Source of the DNA: Erwinia mallotivora
GTDB taxonomy: Bacteria; Pseudomonadota; Gammaproteobacteria; Enterobacterales; Enterobacteriaceae
Direction: 5' to 3'
Assembly (NCBI RefSeq): GCF_000590885.1
Contig: NZ_JFHN01000018.1
Span: 1 to 64,000, forward strand
DNA length: 64,000 bases
Below, one piece after another: positions 50,163-59,478 of the stretch (the first letter of the stretch is position 1; the number at the start of each line of letters is the position of its first letter). The translations under genes and the position numbers were made by a program. The notes beneath the pieces are model-generated. The model did not search any database and had not been told where the DNA came from. It was given only the letters and a program-made list of their open reading frames with translations.

Positions 50163-50637
50163 ATTTATGCAGACAAATCCGGACGGTACGCTGGAAGAGA
50201 TTGCAGAGCGTTATGCCGTGCCGCTCCAGACGGTGATTACGGCATTACCTGTCAGAACATTGATCGACGGTGCGCACTTTGATGCAGTCTGGGACAACAT
50301 CACCCGCTGGGGAGATGTGACCACGCTGGTAAATAATCAGGATATTATTCTGGAGTTTCACGGGGAATTACCTTCTGGTCGTCACGGCCACGGTTATTTC
50401 AACCTGCGCAGCAAACAGGGACTGAGCGGTCACATTCGTGCCAGCCACTGTCAGCACATTGCCTTCGTCGAACGTCCTTTTATGAGCATGGCAACCGCCT
50501 CGGTTATTTTCCTTAACGCGCAGGGCCAGGCTATGCTGAAAATCTTCGTGGGTCGCGACAGCCATCGGCAGTTGCAACCCGACCAGCTCAACGCTTTTCG
50601 CCAACTGGCAGAAGCCCTGCAACAGGGAGAGAATTAA
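50143..50637 (+). CDS. hutX: haem utilisation cytosolic carrier HutX (ChuX)
   Basis: A 164-residue haem carrier protein. The family core FNLRSKQGLSGHIRASHCQHIAFVERPFMSMATASVIF is clear. ChuX/HutX binds haem in the cytoplasm and passes it to the degrading enzyme. AAGGAAG precedes the ATG, which lies inside the 3' end of hutW (20-base overlap), and the stop overlaps the chuY start (TAATG), giving a tight three-gene unit. Confidence 0.94.
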   Translation: MQPTLSEFMQTNPDGTLEEIAERYAVPLQTVITALPVRTLIDGAHFDAVWDNITRWGDVTTLVNNQDIILEFHGELPSGRHGHGYFNLRSKQGLSGHIRASHCQHIAFVERPFMSMATASVIFLNAQGQAMLKIFVGRDSHRQLQPDQLNAFRQLAEALQQGEN

Positions 50638-51284
50638 TGGCAAAGTGGCTGATTTTTGGCGCTGCCAGAGGAACCGGCGCGGAGTTGTTGCACTTTGCCG
50701 TCAGGCATCAACAGCCGGTGGTGATAATGGTGCGTAAACTGGAAGATGCAGAGCGGCTGGCCGCAATGAACAACGTACAGGTATTCGTCGGCGATGCCTG
50801 CGATACCCGCAGCGTGATACAAGCCTGTCAGGCTGCCGGACCTGATGCCGTAATTATTTCTACTATAGGTGGTCATCACGACTATCTCGCCCACCGGAAT
50901 ATCATTGACTGCGCCGAGCTGACCGGCATCAGCCAGATGCTGATGGTGACATCGCTTGGCTGCGGCGACAGCTGGCCGACATTGTCCGAGCGGGCCAGAC
51001 AGGCATTTGGTCAGGCGGTCAGAGAGAAGTCGCTGGCAGAAAGCTGGCTGCAAACCAGTCGGCTGGCCTGGTGCATTATCCGGCCCGGCGGTCTGCTGAA
51101 TGGTGAAGCGACCGGAAAAGGCCAGCTACTGCAAAACAGAGAGGTTCATGGCCTGATACGTCGTGCAGATGTGGCCCTGGCCATTATTTCCCTGCTTGAA
51201 AACCCGCTGGATAATCAAATCTACAGCCTGGTCGAACCGGGGTTAACGCCCGAAAACAAACCAGTCAGCGGCGAAACGAAGTAG
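50637..51284 (+). CDS. chuY: NAD(P)-binding protein ChuY
   Basis: A 215-residue short-chain Rossmann protein of the NAD(P)-binding (SDR atypical) type. The nucleotide-binding loop is GAARGTGAELLHFAV at the N-terminus, VFVGDACDTRSV carries the Asp for adenine contacts, and IIRPGGLLNG is a family block. In E. coli O157 ChuY is reported as an anaerobilin reductase working with ChuW. The start overlaps the hutX stop by one base. The receptor (hutA/chuA) and ABC importer genes usually found with this set are not in the window. Confidence 0.9.
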   Translation: MAKWLIFGAARGTGAELLHFAVRHQQPVVIMVRKLEDAERLAAMNNVQVFVGDACDTRSVIQACQAAGPDAVIISTIGGHHDYLAHRNIIDCAELTGISQMLMVTSLGCGDSWPTLSERARQAFGQAVREKSLAESWLQTSRLAWCIIRPGGLLNGEATGKGQLLQNREVHGLIRRADVALAIISLLENPLDNQIYSLVEPGLTPENKPVSGETK

Positions 51285-51394
51285 CCGCTGCACAAATCCT
51301 GCCTGCCAGGGAATCGGCACCCGGCCCGCATGGAAGCGGCTGAATGCCTGAACCGCGTCCGCAAACAAAGAAAAGCGTGAGTCTGTGACACCGG

Positions 51395-51412
51395 GGGCGA
51401 ATCAGTTCGCCC
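51395..51412. repeat. GGGCGAA-TCAG-TTCGCCC palindromic element, copy 1
   Basis: A 7-base stem with a 4-base loop between the converging ends of chuY and yajQ, eight bases from the yajQ stop. It shares its stem and nearly its loop with the element at 54223-54242. It could terminate either gene, but neither side has a real T run. Confidence 0.6.
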
Positions 51413-51419
51413 TGTTTGC

Positions 51420-51911
51420 TCAGTCGCGGAAGTTTTTGAACTGAAAAGGCTGACCAAGATTACCACCGCGCACCACAGCCATGGCGCTTTGCAGATCGTC
51501 ACGGGACTTGCCGGTAACCCGCACTTCTTCACCCTGAATTTGTGACTGCACCTTCAACTTACTGTCTTTGATCAGTTTCACCAGTTTTTTTGCCACGTCT
51601 GTAGGGATACCTTTTTTCAGCTGGGCATCCACCGCCCAGGTCTTGCCGCTGTGTTCAATTTCTTCCGGGACTTCCAGCGCGCCGCCCTCAATCCCACGCT
51701 TCAGCAATTTTTCACGCAGAATATCCACCAGCTGTTTCACCTGAAAATCAGATTCGCTCAACACCCTGATTGATTCATTTTTCTCGTTCAGTTCGTAACT
51801 GGCGGTCACATTGCGAAAATCGAAGCGGCTGGACAGTTCACGGTTAGCATTTTCAACGGCATTTCTCACTTCCTGCATGTCGATTTCTGAAACAACATCG
51901 AAAGATGGCAT
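51420..51911 (-). CDS. yajQ: YajQ family cyclic di-GMP-binding protein
   Basis: A 163-residue nucleotide-binding protein with two RRM-like ferredoxin folds, matching YajQ from [22 protein letters not shown] and ending [15 protein letters not shown]. In Xanthomonas and Pseudomonas YajQ-type proteins bind cyclic di-GMP and affect virulence gene expression; in E. coli the role is less clear. The start at 51911 has AGGAGA upstream; the ATG at 51944 is not conserved. It resumes the backbone after the accessory block that starts behind yajR. Confidence 0.94.
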   Translation of the reverse strand: MPSFDVVSEIDMQEVRNAVENANRELSSRFDFRNVTASYELNEKNESIRVLSESDFQVKQLVDILREKLLKRGIEGGALEVPEEIEHSGKTWAVDAQLKKGIPTDVAKKLVKLIKDSKLKVQSQIQGEEVRVTGKSRDDLQSAMAVVRGGNLGQPFQFKNFRD

Positions 51912-52049
51912 GATGTATTCTCCTGATTCTAAAGTGACAGGCATAATACCGACTTAGCTGGCTTAAAAAAACCACCCGCGTCTGAAGCTGTAGCAGAAAA
52001 ACCAGGTGCCGGGGGCGGGCCATATTTCACCCGTATGCGGAGAGGATCA

Positions 52050-52970
52050 ATGAAGATTACCGTCTTAGGATGCGGAGCCTTAGGGCAAATCTGGCTGGCT
52101 GCCCTTGCCGCCCGTGGACATGATGTTCAGGGCTGGTTAAGGGTGCCACAGCCCCATTGCGCGGCAGAGGTGGTGACGCCGGATGGCGAAGTCATTAACA
52201 AAACCTTTATCGCCAACAGTGCCACGTTTCTGCGAGCCAGCGAGTTGTTGCTGGTAACGCTGAAAGCCTGGCAGGTATCCGGGGCGGTTAAAAACGTGCA
52301 GTCTCTCCTGCCTGAAGCCTGTCCGGTTCTTTTACTGCATAACGGCATGGGCACCCTGGAAGAGCTGAAATCTCTGCAACAACCGCTGCTGCGCGGCATT
52401 ACCACACATGCCGCCACGCGCGACGGCTCGCGGGTAGTCCATGTTGCAACGGGGATTACGCATATTGGCCCGGTATCCCCGAACGGCGAACGCTTCAGCG
52501 ATCTGGCAGAAATGCTGCACCAGGCCTTGCCGGATGTCGCGTGGCACAACAATGTCGCATCCGCAGCCTGGCAAAAACTGGCGGTCAACTGCGTGGTGAA
52601 TCCGTTAACGGTGAAATATGACTGTCCAAATGGATTACTGCTCAACCATCAGCAGGAAGTGGCAACACTGTGTGATGAAGTGGCCAGCGTAATGGAACGT
52701 GAAGGCCACCATACTTCGCGTGAGGCGCTACTTGATTATGTGATGGATGTCATTAACAGCACCGCAGCCAACACCTCTTCGATGCTACAGGACATCCGCG
52801 CGGGAAGACGGACCGAGATAGACTACATTAACGGCTATGTGATTCGTCGTGCCAGAGCGCAGGGCCTGGTCACACCGGAAAACAACCGGTTATATGAACT
52901 GATTAAGCATAAGGAACAAAATGATGAGCATCAACGCATCGGTACTGGTCTGCCTGGCCGCTGGCAGTGA
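52050..52970 (+). CDS. panE: 2-dehydropantoate 2-reductase
   Basis: A 306-residue NADPH-dependent reductase making D-pantoate from ketopantoate in the pantothenate/CoA pathway. The Rossmann loop is [15 protein letters not shown] at the N-terminus; the catalytic Lys is in [16 protein letters not shown] and the Glu in [15 protein letters not shown]. The start MKITVLGCG at 52050 matches E. coli (AGAGGATCA upstream). The last 50 bases overlap the first codons of yajL in another frame; the C-terminal RIGTGLP is conserved in E. coli, which has the same overlap. Confidence 0.96.
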   Translation: MKITVLGCGALGQIWLAALAARGHDVQGWLRVPQPHCAAEVVTPDGEVINKTFIANSATFLRASELLLVTLKAWQVSGAVKNVQSLLPEACPVLLLHNGMGTLEELKSLQQPLLRGITTHAATRDGSRVVHVATGITHIGPVSPNGERFSDLAEMLHQALPDVAWHNNVASAAWQKLAVNCVVNPLTVKYDCPNGLLLNHQQEVATLCDEVASVMEREGHHTSREALLDYVMDVINSTAANTSSMLQDIRAGRRTEIDYINGYVIRRARAQGLVTPENNRLYELIKHKEQNDEHQRIGTGLPGRWQ

Positions 52971-53529
52971 AGAAATGGAGGCGGTGACCACCATCGATCT
53001 GCTGGTGCGGGCAGGCTTATCGGTGACCACCGCCAGCGTAACCGAAGATGGCAGTACGGAAATCCGCTGCTCACGCGGCGTCAGACTGATAGCTGATGCG
53101 CCACTGATTGAGGTCGCTGATAACGATTTTGCGGCCATCGTTCTTCCGGGCGGTCTTAAAGGCGCTGAAGCGTTCCGCGACAGCCCCCTGCTGGTTGAAA
53201 CCGTTCGTCAGTTTCACCTTTCCGGGCGCATCGTGGCCGCTATCTGCGCAGCAGCCGGTACGGTACTGGTGCCGCATGACCTGTTTCCGGTGGGCAATAT
53301 GACCGGATTCCCTGGCCTCAAACACACCATTCCTGAGTCAAAATGGATGGATAAGCGGGTCGTGTGGGATCCCCGCGTTAATCTTCTCACCAGCCAGGGA
53401 CCCGGAACCGCCATTGATTTTGCCCTGAAACTGATCGACCTGTTGTTAGGAAAAGAAACAGCCCATCAGGTTGCCAGCCAACTGGTGCTGGCCGCCGGGA
53501 TTTTTGATTATCGTGAATGGGTGGAATAA
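52921..53529 (+). CDS. yajL: protein/nucleotide deglycase or chaperone YajL (DJ-1 family)
   Basis: A 202-residue DJ-1/PfpI protein. The nucleophile cysteine is in [10 protein letters not shown] (Cys109 from this start) and the partner Glu is in [17 protein letters not shown] near the N-terminus. It protects proteins from oxidative and glyoxal damage; the deglycase activity claimed for this family is disputed. Starts at 52921 or 52924; AAGGA suits both. It begins inside panE, so the two are coupled. Confidence 0.95.
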   Translation: MMSINASVLVCLAAGSEEMEAVTTIDLLVRAGLSVTTASVTEDGSTEIRCSRGVRLIADAPLIEVADNDFAAIVLPGGLKGAEAFRDSPLLVETVRQFHLSGRIVAAICAAAGTVLVPHDLFPVGNMTGFPGLKHTIPESKWMDKRVVWDPRVNLLTSQGPGTAIDFALKLIDLLLGKETAHQVASQLVLAAGIFDYREWVE

Positions 53530-53600
53530 CTGCCGCTGAGGTTTGTTAAGACAAATTTTCAGACCACTAATCCTGTGCAGCCACCATCCGCTTTGTACTC

Positions 53601-53632
53601 AATCCCGATTCTGACCGCAGAGAATCGGGATT
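53601..53632. repeat. 12-base inverted repeat between yajL and the SnoaL-like gene
   Basis: AATCCCGATTCT and AGAATCGGGATT form a perfect stem with an 8-base loop. It lies between converging gene ends, where a bidirectional terminator would be expected, but no T run follows in either direction. Confidence 0.6.
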
Positions 53633-53658
53633 AAATCGCAAAAGCCCCCTCAGTTTTG

Positions 53659-53994
53659 TCAGGGAAAATAAAACCAGGCGGTGCTAATCAGACCGTCGTT
53701 GACCTCGAAGACGGCAACGCTCTCCAGTGGATTGGCAGATAAACCATAAATAAGCTCATGGTCGAACACTTTATTGCCCAGTACGATTCTGGAAATAAGC
53801 TCGGCCTTCAGCTGAGGATTATTAAAACGGTTATTGATGTAGAACTCCCTCAATGCGGCCTTACCCGTTGTTGACGGTGTTTCAGCAGGCATACGATATC
53901 CGCGAAAGTCATCAGCAAAACACGCGATAAAAGCCTCAATATCATGCGCATTGTAAGCAGCAAACTGCGCCTTAACTGGCAAATCGACCGACAT
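53659..53994 (-). CDS. SnoaL-like / NTF2-fold small protein
   Basis: A 111-residue protein with the cone-shaped NTF2/SnoaL pattern: FAAYNAHDIEAFIACFADDFRGYRMP near the start, KAALREFYINNRFNNPQLKAEL in the middle and AVFEVNDGLISTAWFYFP at the end. The family includes isomerases, hydrolases and non-catalytic binders, so no reaction can be assigned. The start at 53994 (MSVDLPVKAQF) is preferred over 54009. It is not part of the E. coli yajL-thiI neighbourhood and looks like a local insertion. Confidence 0.8.
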   Translation of the reverse strand: MSVDLPVKAQFAAYNAHDIEAFIACFADDFRGYRMPAETPSTTGKAALREFYINNRFNNPQLKAELISRIVLGNKVFDHELIYGLSANPLESVAVFEVNDGLISTAWFYFP

Positions 53995-54222
53995 AACACC
54001 CCTCCACATTGACTATTTATTCAAATTAATAGCATTAAAATTCATAATTTAACAGCGTAGTTTGCTGCCGTTTTGCTGTTGCGTCGGAGAGAGTAATCAG
54101 ATTTTTGTCGGTATCGCCGTTCAGGAGAACAATAATGACCCTGTAAAAATGATTTAATTCATATTGTTACAGGAATTGCATTACTGAGGTGAGCATGGCG
54201 GATCATCAATTACTGCGGGCAA

Positions 54223-54242
54223 GGGGCGAATGAGTTCGCCCC
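54223..54242. repeat. GGGGCGAA-TGAG-TTCGCCCC palindromic element, copy 2
   Basis: A perfect 8-base stem with a 4-base loop, six bases beyond the thiI stop. The stem is the same as that at 51395-51412 with one extra base pair. No T run follows, so it looks like a dispersed palindrome that may act in mRNA 3'-end stability. Confidence 0.6.
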
Positions 54243-54248
54243 GGCAAT

Positions 54249-55697
54249 TTATGGACGGTAAACCCTGACGTTGGTAAAACCCTGTTCATGCAGGTACAGA
54301 GCCTGTAAGCGGCTCATCACGCCACGTTCGCAGTAAAGGAGCCAGGTTTTGCTCTGATCGAGATCGCCAAACTGGCTGCTGAGCTTGTAAAACGGCAGGC
54401 TTTTCACCTCGACACCCTCCAGCTCCAGCGGCCTGTCGTCCTGCTCATCGGGGGAGCGGATATCCAGCACCACATCGTTGGGGCTGAAAGACACCACGGT
54501 TTCCACCTCCACCACTTCCTGCTGCGTTTCTTCAGCAATCTGACGAATATCAACATTGGTCGCTTCTGCCACCACCCGGTCCAGAATGGTAAAGTCGAAG
54601 TTTTGCTCTTCCGCCTCAATTTTCGCCTTCACTGCCTTCACCGTCGGGCTTTTTGAAATAACGCCACAGTATTCCGGCATGGTGCGGGCAAAATCTTCCG
54701 TGCCGATTTGCCGCGCAAGGTCAATAATCTGCTCTTTGTCATGGGAAATCAGCGGACGCAGGACGAGGGTGTCAGACGCATTATCGATCAGCCGCAGGTT
54801 GGTCAGCGTCTGGCTGGATACCTGACCAAGCGCTTCCCCGGTAACGATGGCCTGCACACCATAGCGTTCTGCGATGGTTGACGCCGCACGGACCATCATC
54901 CGTTTCAGCACCACCCCCATCTGACCATCCTCCACTTTTTCGAGGATCTCCCCCACCACCGGCTCAAAGTTAATGGCCACGAAACGCACCTTGTGTGAGC
55001 GGCCAAAACGGTGCCACAGATAGTGCGCCACCTGACGGACACCAATCTCATGCGCCGCGCCGCCCAGGTTGAAGAAGCAGTAATGCACACGACAACCACG
55101 ACGGATCAGCATGTAGCTGGAAACGCCGGAGTCAAAGCCACCAGAAATCAGCGACAACACCTCTTCCTGGGTGCCAATAGGGAAACCGCCAATGCCGGCA
55201 AAACGCCCGGTGACCAGCAGCAGACGATCGTCGTCGATCTCCAGATTGACCGTCACTTCAGGATGATTGAGCTTAACCTGAGCGCTGGCAACATGCTGAT
55301 TAAGACCGCCCCCCACATAACGCTCAACGTCCTGCGAACTGAAGGCCTGTTTGCCACGACGTTTAACCCGGACACAGAAGGTTTTTCCTGCAATCCTGTC
55401 GCGATTCAGCTCCAGCGTTTGTTCAAAAATATGATGAATATCGTTATAAGCACGATCTTCCACCGCAAGGATATGATGAATACCGGGAATACGGGTCAGT
55501 TCCGCGACGATATTACCGCGCTGGCTTTCATCTTTCGCCCGCACCTCGATATGGTCCCAGTGACGCACAACGGCGAGGGCCTCGTCGTACTGTTTCAGCA
55601 CGTTGCGGATATTAGTGGTCAGAATTTTAATAAAACGCAGACGAACAGACTGACTTTTAATCGTAATTTCCGGGAAAAGCTTGATGATAAACTTCAT
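54249..55697 (-). CDS. thiI: tRNA 4-thiouridine synthase/thiamine sulfur carrier ThiI
   Basis: A 482-residue enzyme that adenylates U8 of tRNA and transfers sulfur, also supplying sulfur to ThiS. Order: ferredoxin-like and THUMP domains (to about 165), PP-loop ATPase ([20 protein letters not shown]), and a C-terminal rhodanese domain whose catalytic cysteine is in [12 protein letters not shown]. The rhodanese extension is typical of enterobacteria. The start [15 protein letters not shown] at 55697 is the family start; the ATG at 55712 is an extension. Divergent from xseB-ispA-dxs. Confidence 0.97.
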   Translation of the reverse strand: MKFIIKLFPEITIKSQSVRLRFIKILTTNIRNVLKQYDEALAVVRHWDHIEVRAKDESQRGNIVAELTRIPGIHHILAVEDRAYNDIHHIFEQTLELNRDRIAGKTFCVRVKRRGKQAFSSQDVERYVGGGLNQHVASAQVKLNHPEVTVNLEIDDDRLLLVTGRFAGIGGFPIGTQEEVLSLISGGFDSGVSSYMLIRRGCRVHYCFFNLGGAAHEIGVRQVAHYLWHRFGRSHKVRFVAINFEPVVGEILEKVEDGQMGVVLKRMMVRAASTIAERYGVQAIVTGEALGQVSSQTLTNLRLIDNASDTLVLRPLISHDKEQIIDLARQIGTEDFARTMPEYCGVISKSPTVKAVKAKIEAEEQNFDFTILDRVVAEATNVDIRQIAEETQQEVVEVETVVSFSPNDVVLDIRSPDEQDDRPLELEGVEVKSLPFYKLSSQFGDLDQSKTWLLYCERGVMSRLQALYLHEQGFTNVRVYRP

Positions 55698-56033
55698 GGT
55701 GACAGGGCTCAAAAGGCAATAAGGCGCTGAATATTCAGCACTCAGAGAGTAAGATGATGGTATTAAGCTGGCTTACCCGACTTAATCAGCCAGGCTGACT
55801 GGCGCGGCAGTAAGGCAGCAAATGCACACTTGTCCGAAAGCTCGCTCAGGAAAGTACCGGAATCAATGCAGGGCTTTAAACATGTAGGGTGCATTCTGAA
55901 AACGCGAGTGTATCACAGCTGTCTGTTAACCGCTTCTCCATCTGTTAACGGCAGCATTATTTTGCTAATCATTTTGAGTCAGCTACCATGGACGCCTTCA
56001 TGGTGAAAAAAAACGACTGAGCCGATAGCCATT
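55698..56033. other. thiI-xseB divergent intergenic region
   Basis: About 336 bases that must contain divergent promoters for thiI and for xseB-ispA-dxs. I see no gene and no strong operator; the part near xseB is somewhat AT-rich. Confidence 0.5.
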
Positions 56034-56276
56034 ATGCCGAAAAAAGCCGAACAGCCCGCCAGCTTCGAAAACTCGCTGCAACAGCTGGAACAGATTGTGT
56101 CCCGTCTGGAAAGCGGAGATTTAGCGCTGGAGGAGGCGCTCAATGAATTTGAGCGTGGAGTCCAGCTTGCCCGCCTTGGACAGCAAAAACTGCAACAGGC
56201 AGAACAGCGCGTGCAAATCCTGCTCAGCAACGATCAGGAAAGCGAACTGAAGCCCTTCATGCCGGAAAATGACTGA
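56034..56276 (+). CDS. xseB: exodeoxyribonuclease VII small subunit
   Basis: An 80-residue helical-hairpin protein ([38 protein letters not shown]) that binds XseA and is needed for exonuclease VII activity on single-stranded DNA. The length equals that of E. coli XseB. Its TGA overlaps the ispA ATG by one base (TGATG), and dxs follows, so the isoprenoid genes share its transcript. Confidence 0.96.
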   Translation: MPKKAEQPASFENSLQQLEQIVSRLESGDLALEEALNEFERGVQLARLGQQKLQQAEQRVQILLSNDQESELKPFMPEND

Positions 56277-57175
56277 TGGAGCTGAGTACTCTTCTCACCG
56301 CGCATTACGCCCGGGTGAATCAGGCTTTGCAACGCTTTATTGCGCCGCTGCCGTTTCAGAGTTCTCCTCTGGTGGAGGCGATGGAATATGGCGCACTGTT
56401 AGGCGGGAAACGATTACGGCCATTTCTGGTTTATGCCACCGGAGAAATGCTGCACGCCGACGATGCGGCCCTGGATGCGCCCGCCGCCGCCGTGGAATGT
56501 ATCCACGCTTATTCGCTTATCCATGATGATTTACCTGCTATGGATAACGACAGCCTGCGGCGCGGGCAGCCAACCTGTCATATAAAATTTGGCGAGGACA
56601 CGGCTATTCTGGCAGGTGACGCCTTACAGACGCTGGCTTTTACCATCCTTGCCGATGCCCCAATGCCCGGCGTTACCCCAGCCGGACGCGTTGCCATGGT
56701 GTCGGAACTGGCTCAGGCCAGCGGTGTGGCCGGTATGTGTGGTGGTCAGGCTCTGGATCTGGCGGCGGAAGGTCGTAATGTGGATTTGAACGCGCTGGAA
56801 CAGATTCATCGCCATAAAACCGGTGCGCTGATCCGCGCTGCGGTGCGGCTGGGCGCATTAAGCGCCGGTGAGCGCGGTTGTGAAGCGATTCCGGCGCTGG
56901 ATCGCTATGCCAACGCAATTGGCCTTGCCTTTCAGGTGCAGGATGACATTCTCGATGTGGTAGGCGATACCGCCATCATTGGTAAGCAGCAGGGTGCTGA
57001 CCAGCAGCTGGGGAAAAGCACCTACCCAGCACTGTTGGGACTGGACGGCGCGCGTGCAAAAACCCGGGATCTGCACCAGCAGGCGCTTAGCGCACTTGAA
57101 ACACTTGCAGCACAATCCTATAACACGACATCGCTACAGCTGCTTGCAAGTTATATAATTGAACGCAATAAATAA
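56276..57175 (+). CDS. ispA: farnesyl diphosphate synthase
   Basis: A 299-residue all-helical prenyltransferase condensing IPP with DMAPP and GPP to farnesyl diphosphate. The two aspartate-rich motifs are [10 protein letters not shown] and [10 protein letters not shown], and the [10 protein letters not shown] block binds IPP. The product feeds ubiquinone, undecaprenyl phosphate and haem O synthesis (cyoE is also in the window). It overlaps xseB and is 19 bases from dxs. Confidence 0.97.
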   Translation: MELSTLLTAHYARVNQALQRFIAPLPFQSSPLVEAMEYGALLGGKRLRPFLVYATGEMLHADDAALDAPAAAVECIHAYSLIHDDLPAMDNDSLRRGQPTCHIKFGEDTAILAGDALQTLAFTILADAPMPGVTPAGRVAMVSELAQASGVAGMCGGQALDLAAEGRNVDLNALEQIHRHKTGALIRAAVRLGALSAGERGCEAIPALDRYANAIGLAFQVQDDILDVVGDTAIIGKQQGADQQLGKSTYPALLGLDGARAKTRDLHQQALSALETLAAQSYNTTSLQLLASYIIERNK

Positions 57176-57194
57176 CGCCCACAATGAGTCTCTG

Positions 57195-59060
57195 ATGAGT
57201 TTTGATACTGCAAAATATCCGACGCTGGCGCTGGCCAGCTCGGTACAAGAACTACGTACGCTTCCAAAAGAAAGCCTGCCAAAACTCTGTGACGAGCTGC
57301 GCCAGTATTTACTGGACAGCGTGAGCCGTTCAAGCGGCCATTTCGCCTCCGGGCTGGGCGTGGTGGAGCTTACCGTTGCGCTGCATTATGTCTACAACAC
57401 GCCATTTGACCATTTGGTGTGGGACGTCGGTCACCAGGCTTATCCCCATAAGATCCTCACCGGACGCCGCGATCGCATCGGCACTATCCGTCAGAAAAAC
57501 GGCCTGCATCCTTTTCCCTGGCGGGATGAGAGCGAATATGACGTCCTCAACGTCGGCCACTCTTCTACCTCGATCAGCGCCGGGCTGGGGATGGCAGTAG
57601 CTGCGGAAAAAGAGGGCAAAGGCCGCCGTACCGCCTGCGTAATTGGCGACGGAGCGATCACCGCCGGGATGGCATTTGAAGCGATGAACCACGCCGGTGA
57701 TATCAAACCGGATTTGCTGGTGATACTTAACGACAACGAAATGTCAATTTCCGAAAACGTCGGGGCACTGAACAATCGTCTGGCGCAGATCCTCTCCGGT
57801 AAAACCTATTCGCGGCTGCGCGAAGGCGGGAAAAAAGTGCTGACCAACCTTCCCCCGATCAAAGAGCTGGTCAAACGTACCGAAGAACACCTGAAGGGCA
57901 TGGTGGCCCCTGGCACGCTGTTTGAAGAGCTGGGCTTTAACTATATCGGTCCGGTTGATGGTCATGACGTGCTTTCACTGGTACACACGCTTAAGAACAT
58001 GCGTGAACTGAAAGGCCCACAGTTTCTGCATGTGATGACCCGGAAAGGGAAAGGTTATGCACCAGCCGAGAAAGATCCTATCAGCTGGCACGCCGTACCC
58101 AAATTCGACCCGGCCAGCGGACTGTTGCCTGAAACGGCGGAAGGATTGCCCAGCTACTCGAAAATTTTTGGTCAGTGGCTGAGCGAAACCGCCGCCGATG
58201 ATGCCAGACTGATGGCCATTACGCCCGCCATGCGCGAAGGTTCTGGCATGGTCAGCTTCTCCCGCGATTATCCTCAACAATATTTCGATGTAGCCATTGC
58301 TGAACAACATGCGGTCACTTTCGCTGCTGGTCTTGCTATCGGCGGCTATAAGCCGGTGGTGGCGATTTACTCCACCTTCCTGCAACGCGCTTATGATCAG
58401 TTGATTCATGATGTGGCTATTCAGAAACTGCCGGTGCTGTTTGCCATCGATCGTGGCGGCATCGTGGGTGCGGACGGCCAGACCCATCAGGGGGCATTCG
58501 ATATCGCCTTCCTGCGTTGTATTCCCAATATGGTGATTATGACGCCGGCTGATGAGAATGAATGCCGTCAGATGCTGTACACCGGTTATCACCACGCTGA
58601 AGGCCCCAGTGCCGTACGTTATCCTCGTGGCACCGGGACAGGTGCCGAGCTGCAACCCCTCGCCCCGCTAGCGCTCGGTAAAGGCGTGGTGAAACGTCAT
58701 GGAGAAAAGCTGGCGATCCTTAACTTTGGTACGCTGCTGCCCGAAGCGGCCAGCGTGGCGGAATCACTCAATGCCACGCTGGTGGATATGCGCTTTGTCA
58801 AACCACTTGATGAGGCGCTGATCGTTGAGCTGGCTGCCAGCCATGAGGCGCTGATTACCGTGGAAGAAGGCGCAGTTAAGGGCGGTGCAGGCAGTGGTGT
58901 GATTGAACTCCTGATGGCAAAACGTTGCTGTGTGCCGGTGCTGAATATCGGTCTGCCTGACGAATTTATTCCACAGGGTACGCAGGACGAAATTCGTCAT
59001 GACTACCTGCTGGATGCTGAGGGTATGACCCGACAAATTAATCAGTGGATGGCGCTGTAA
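57195..59060 (+). CDS. dxs: 1-deoxy-D-xylulose-5-phosphate synthase
   Basis: A 621-residue thiamine-diphosphate transketolase-type enzyme joining pyruvate and glyceraldehyde-3-phosphate, the first step of the MEP isoprenoid pathway. The TPP/Mg motif is [20 protein letters not shown]...NDN, and the Glu that activates TPP is in [16 protein letters not shown]. The start [16 protein letters not shown] at 57195 aligns with E. coli; the frame begins at 57159 inside ispA. A terminator follows, after which an unrelated secretion operon replaces the usual yajO. Confidence 0.97.
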   Translation: MSFDTAKYPTLALASSVQELRTLPKESLPKLCDELRQYLLDSVSRSSGHFASGLGVVELTVALHYVYNTPFDHLVWDVGHQAYPHKILTGRRDRIGTIRQKNGLHPFPWRDESEYDVLNVGHSSTSISAGLGMAVAAEKEGKGRRTACVIGDGAITAGMAFEAMNHAGDIKPDLLVILNDNEMSISENVGALNNRLAQILSGKTYSRLREGGKKVLTNLPPIKELVKRTEEHLKGMVAPGTLFEELGFNYIGPVDGHDVLSLVHTLKNMRELKGPQFLHVMTRKGKGYAPAEKDPISWHAVPKFDPASGLLPETAEGLPSYSKIFGQWLSETAADDARLMAITPAMREGSGMVSFSRDYPQQYFDVAIAEQHAVTFAAGLAIGGYKPVVAIYSTFLQRAYDQLIHDVAIQKLPVLFAIDRGGIVGADGQTHQGAFDIAFLRCIPNMVIMTPADENECRQMLYTGYHHAEGPSAVRYPRGTGTGAELQPLAPLALGKGVVKRHGEKLAILNFGTLLPEAASVAESLNATLVDMRFVKPLDEALIVELAASHEALITVEEGAVKGGAGSGVIELLMAKRCCVPVLNIGLPDEFIPQGTQDEIRHDYLLDAEGMTRQINQWMAL

Positions 59061-59070
59061 CGATTATTAC

Positions 59071-59098
59071 GACGCGGAAAGCAATAATTTTCCGCGTC
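59071..59098 (+). terminator. terminator of xseB-ispA-dxs
   Basis: GACGCGGAAA and TTTCCGCGTC form a perfect 10-base stem with an 8-base loop, 10 bases after the dxs stop. The downstream sequence is C/T-rich (CTCCCCATGTTTTG). Confidence 0.82.
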
Positions 59099-59478
59099 TC
59101 CCCATGTTTTGTCTGCCCGTTCCCCCTCCTGTGAAAATACGCAGTATCAATGAAAACCACCTTTTCATTTTTATCACTTTTAAATAACCAGCGTCCCATT
59201 TTATCAGAAAATAAACCGGAACAGCCCGGTGATTAATATTTCCTGTAATTCACCATAACCCACCAGTAAAATAATTACGCTGCAAAATAGTTTTGCAGAA
59301 AAAAATAATCGTGTTAAAAATGCCAAAATAATCTGCAAATTTATTTATATAAATCAGGGGAGATGGCTTTGTTATCCCTTCAACCCCACAGCATCTGAAA
59401 TTTAATAAACATAAAAAAATACATGAAACACAGTTAACCGCATTATTAATTTCAGAAATAAAAAGACCCAATATTTTG
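59099..59478. other. AT-rich promoter region of the secretion operon
   Basis: About 380 bases, strongly AT-rich from 59150 on, with no gene recognised. It should contain the promoter of the type I secretion genes. The drop in GC compared with dxs on one side and the transporter gene on the other marks the junction of backbone and insertion. Confidence 0.5.

Noticed and set aside
51395-51412. Simple intrinsic terminator for chuY/yajQ
   Set aside because: The stem is suitable but there is no T run on either strand, and the same palindrome recurs at 54223-54242, so I listed it as a repeat.
55011-55730. A 239-codon plus-strand frame
   Set aside because: Antisense to thiI; composition is that of a shadow frame.
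57975-58655. A 226-codon minus-strand frame
   Set aside because: Antisense to dxs, which is complete and strongly conserved.
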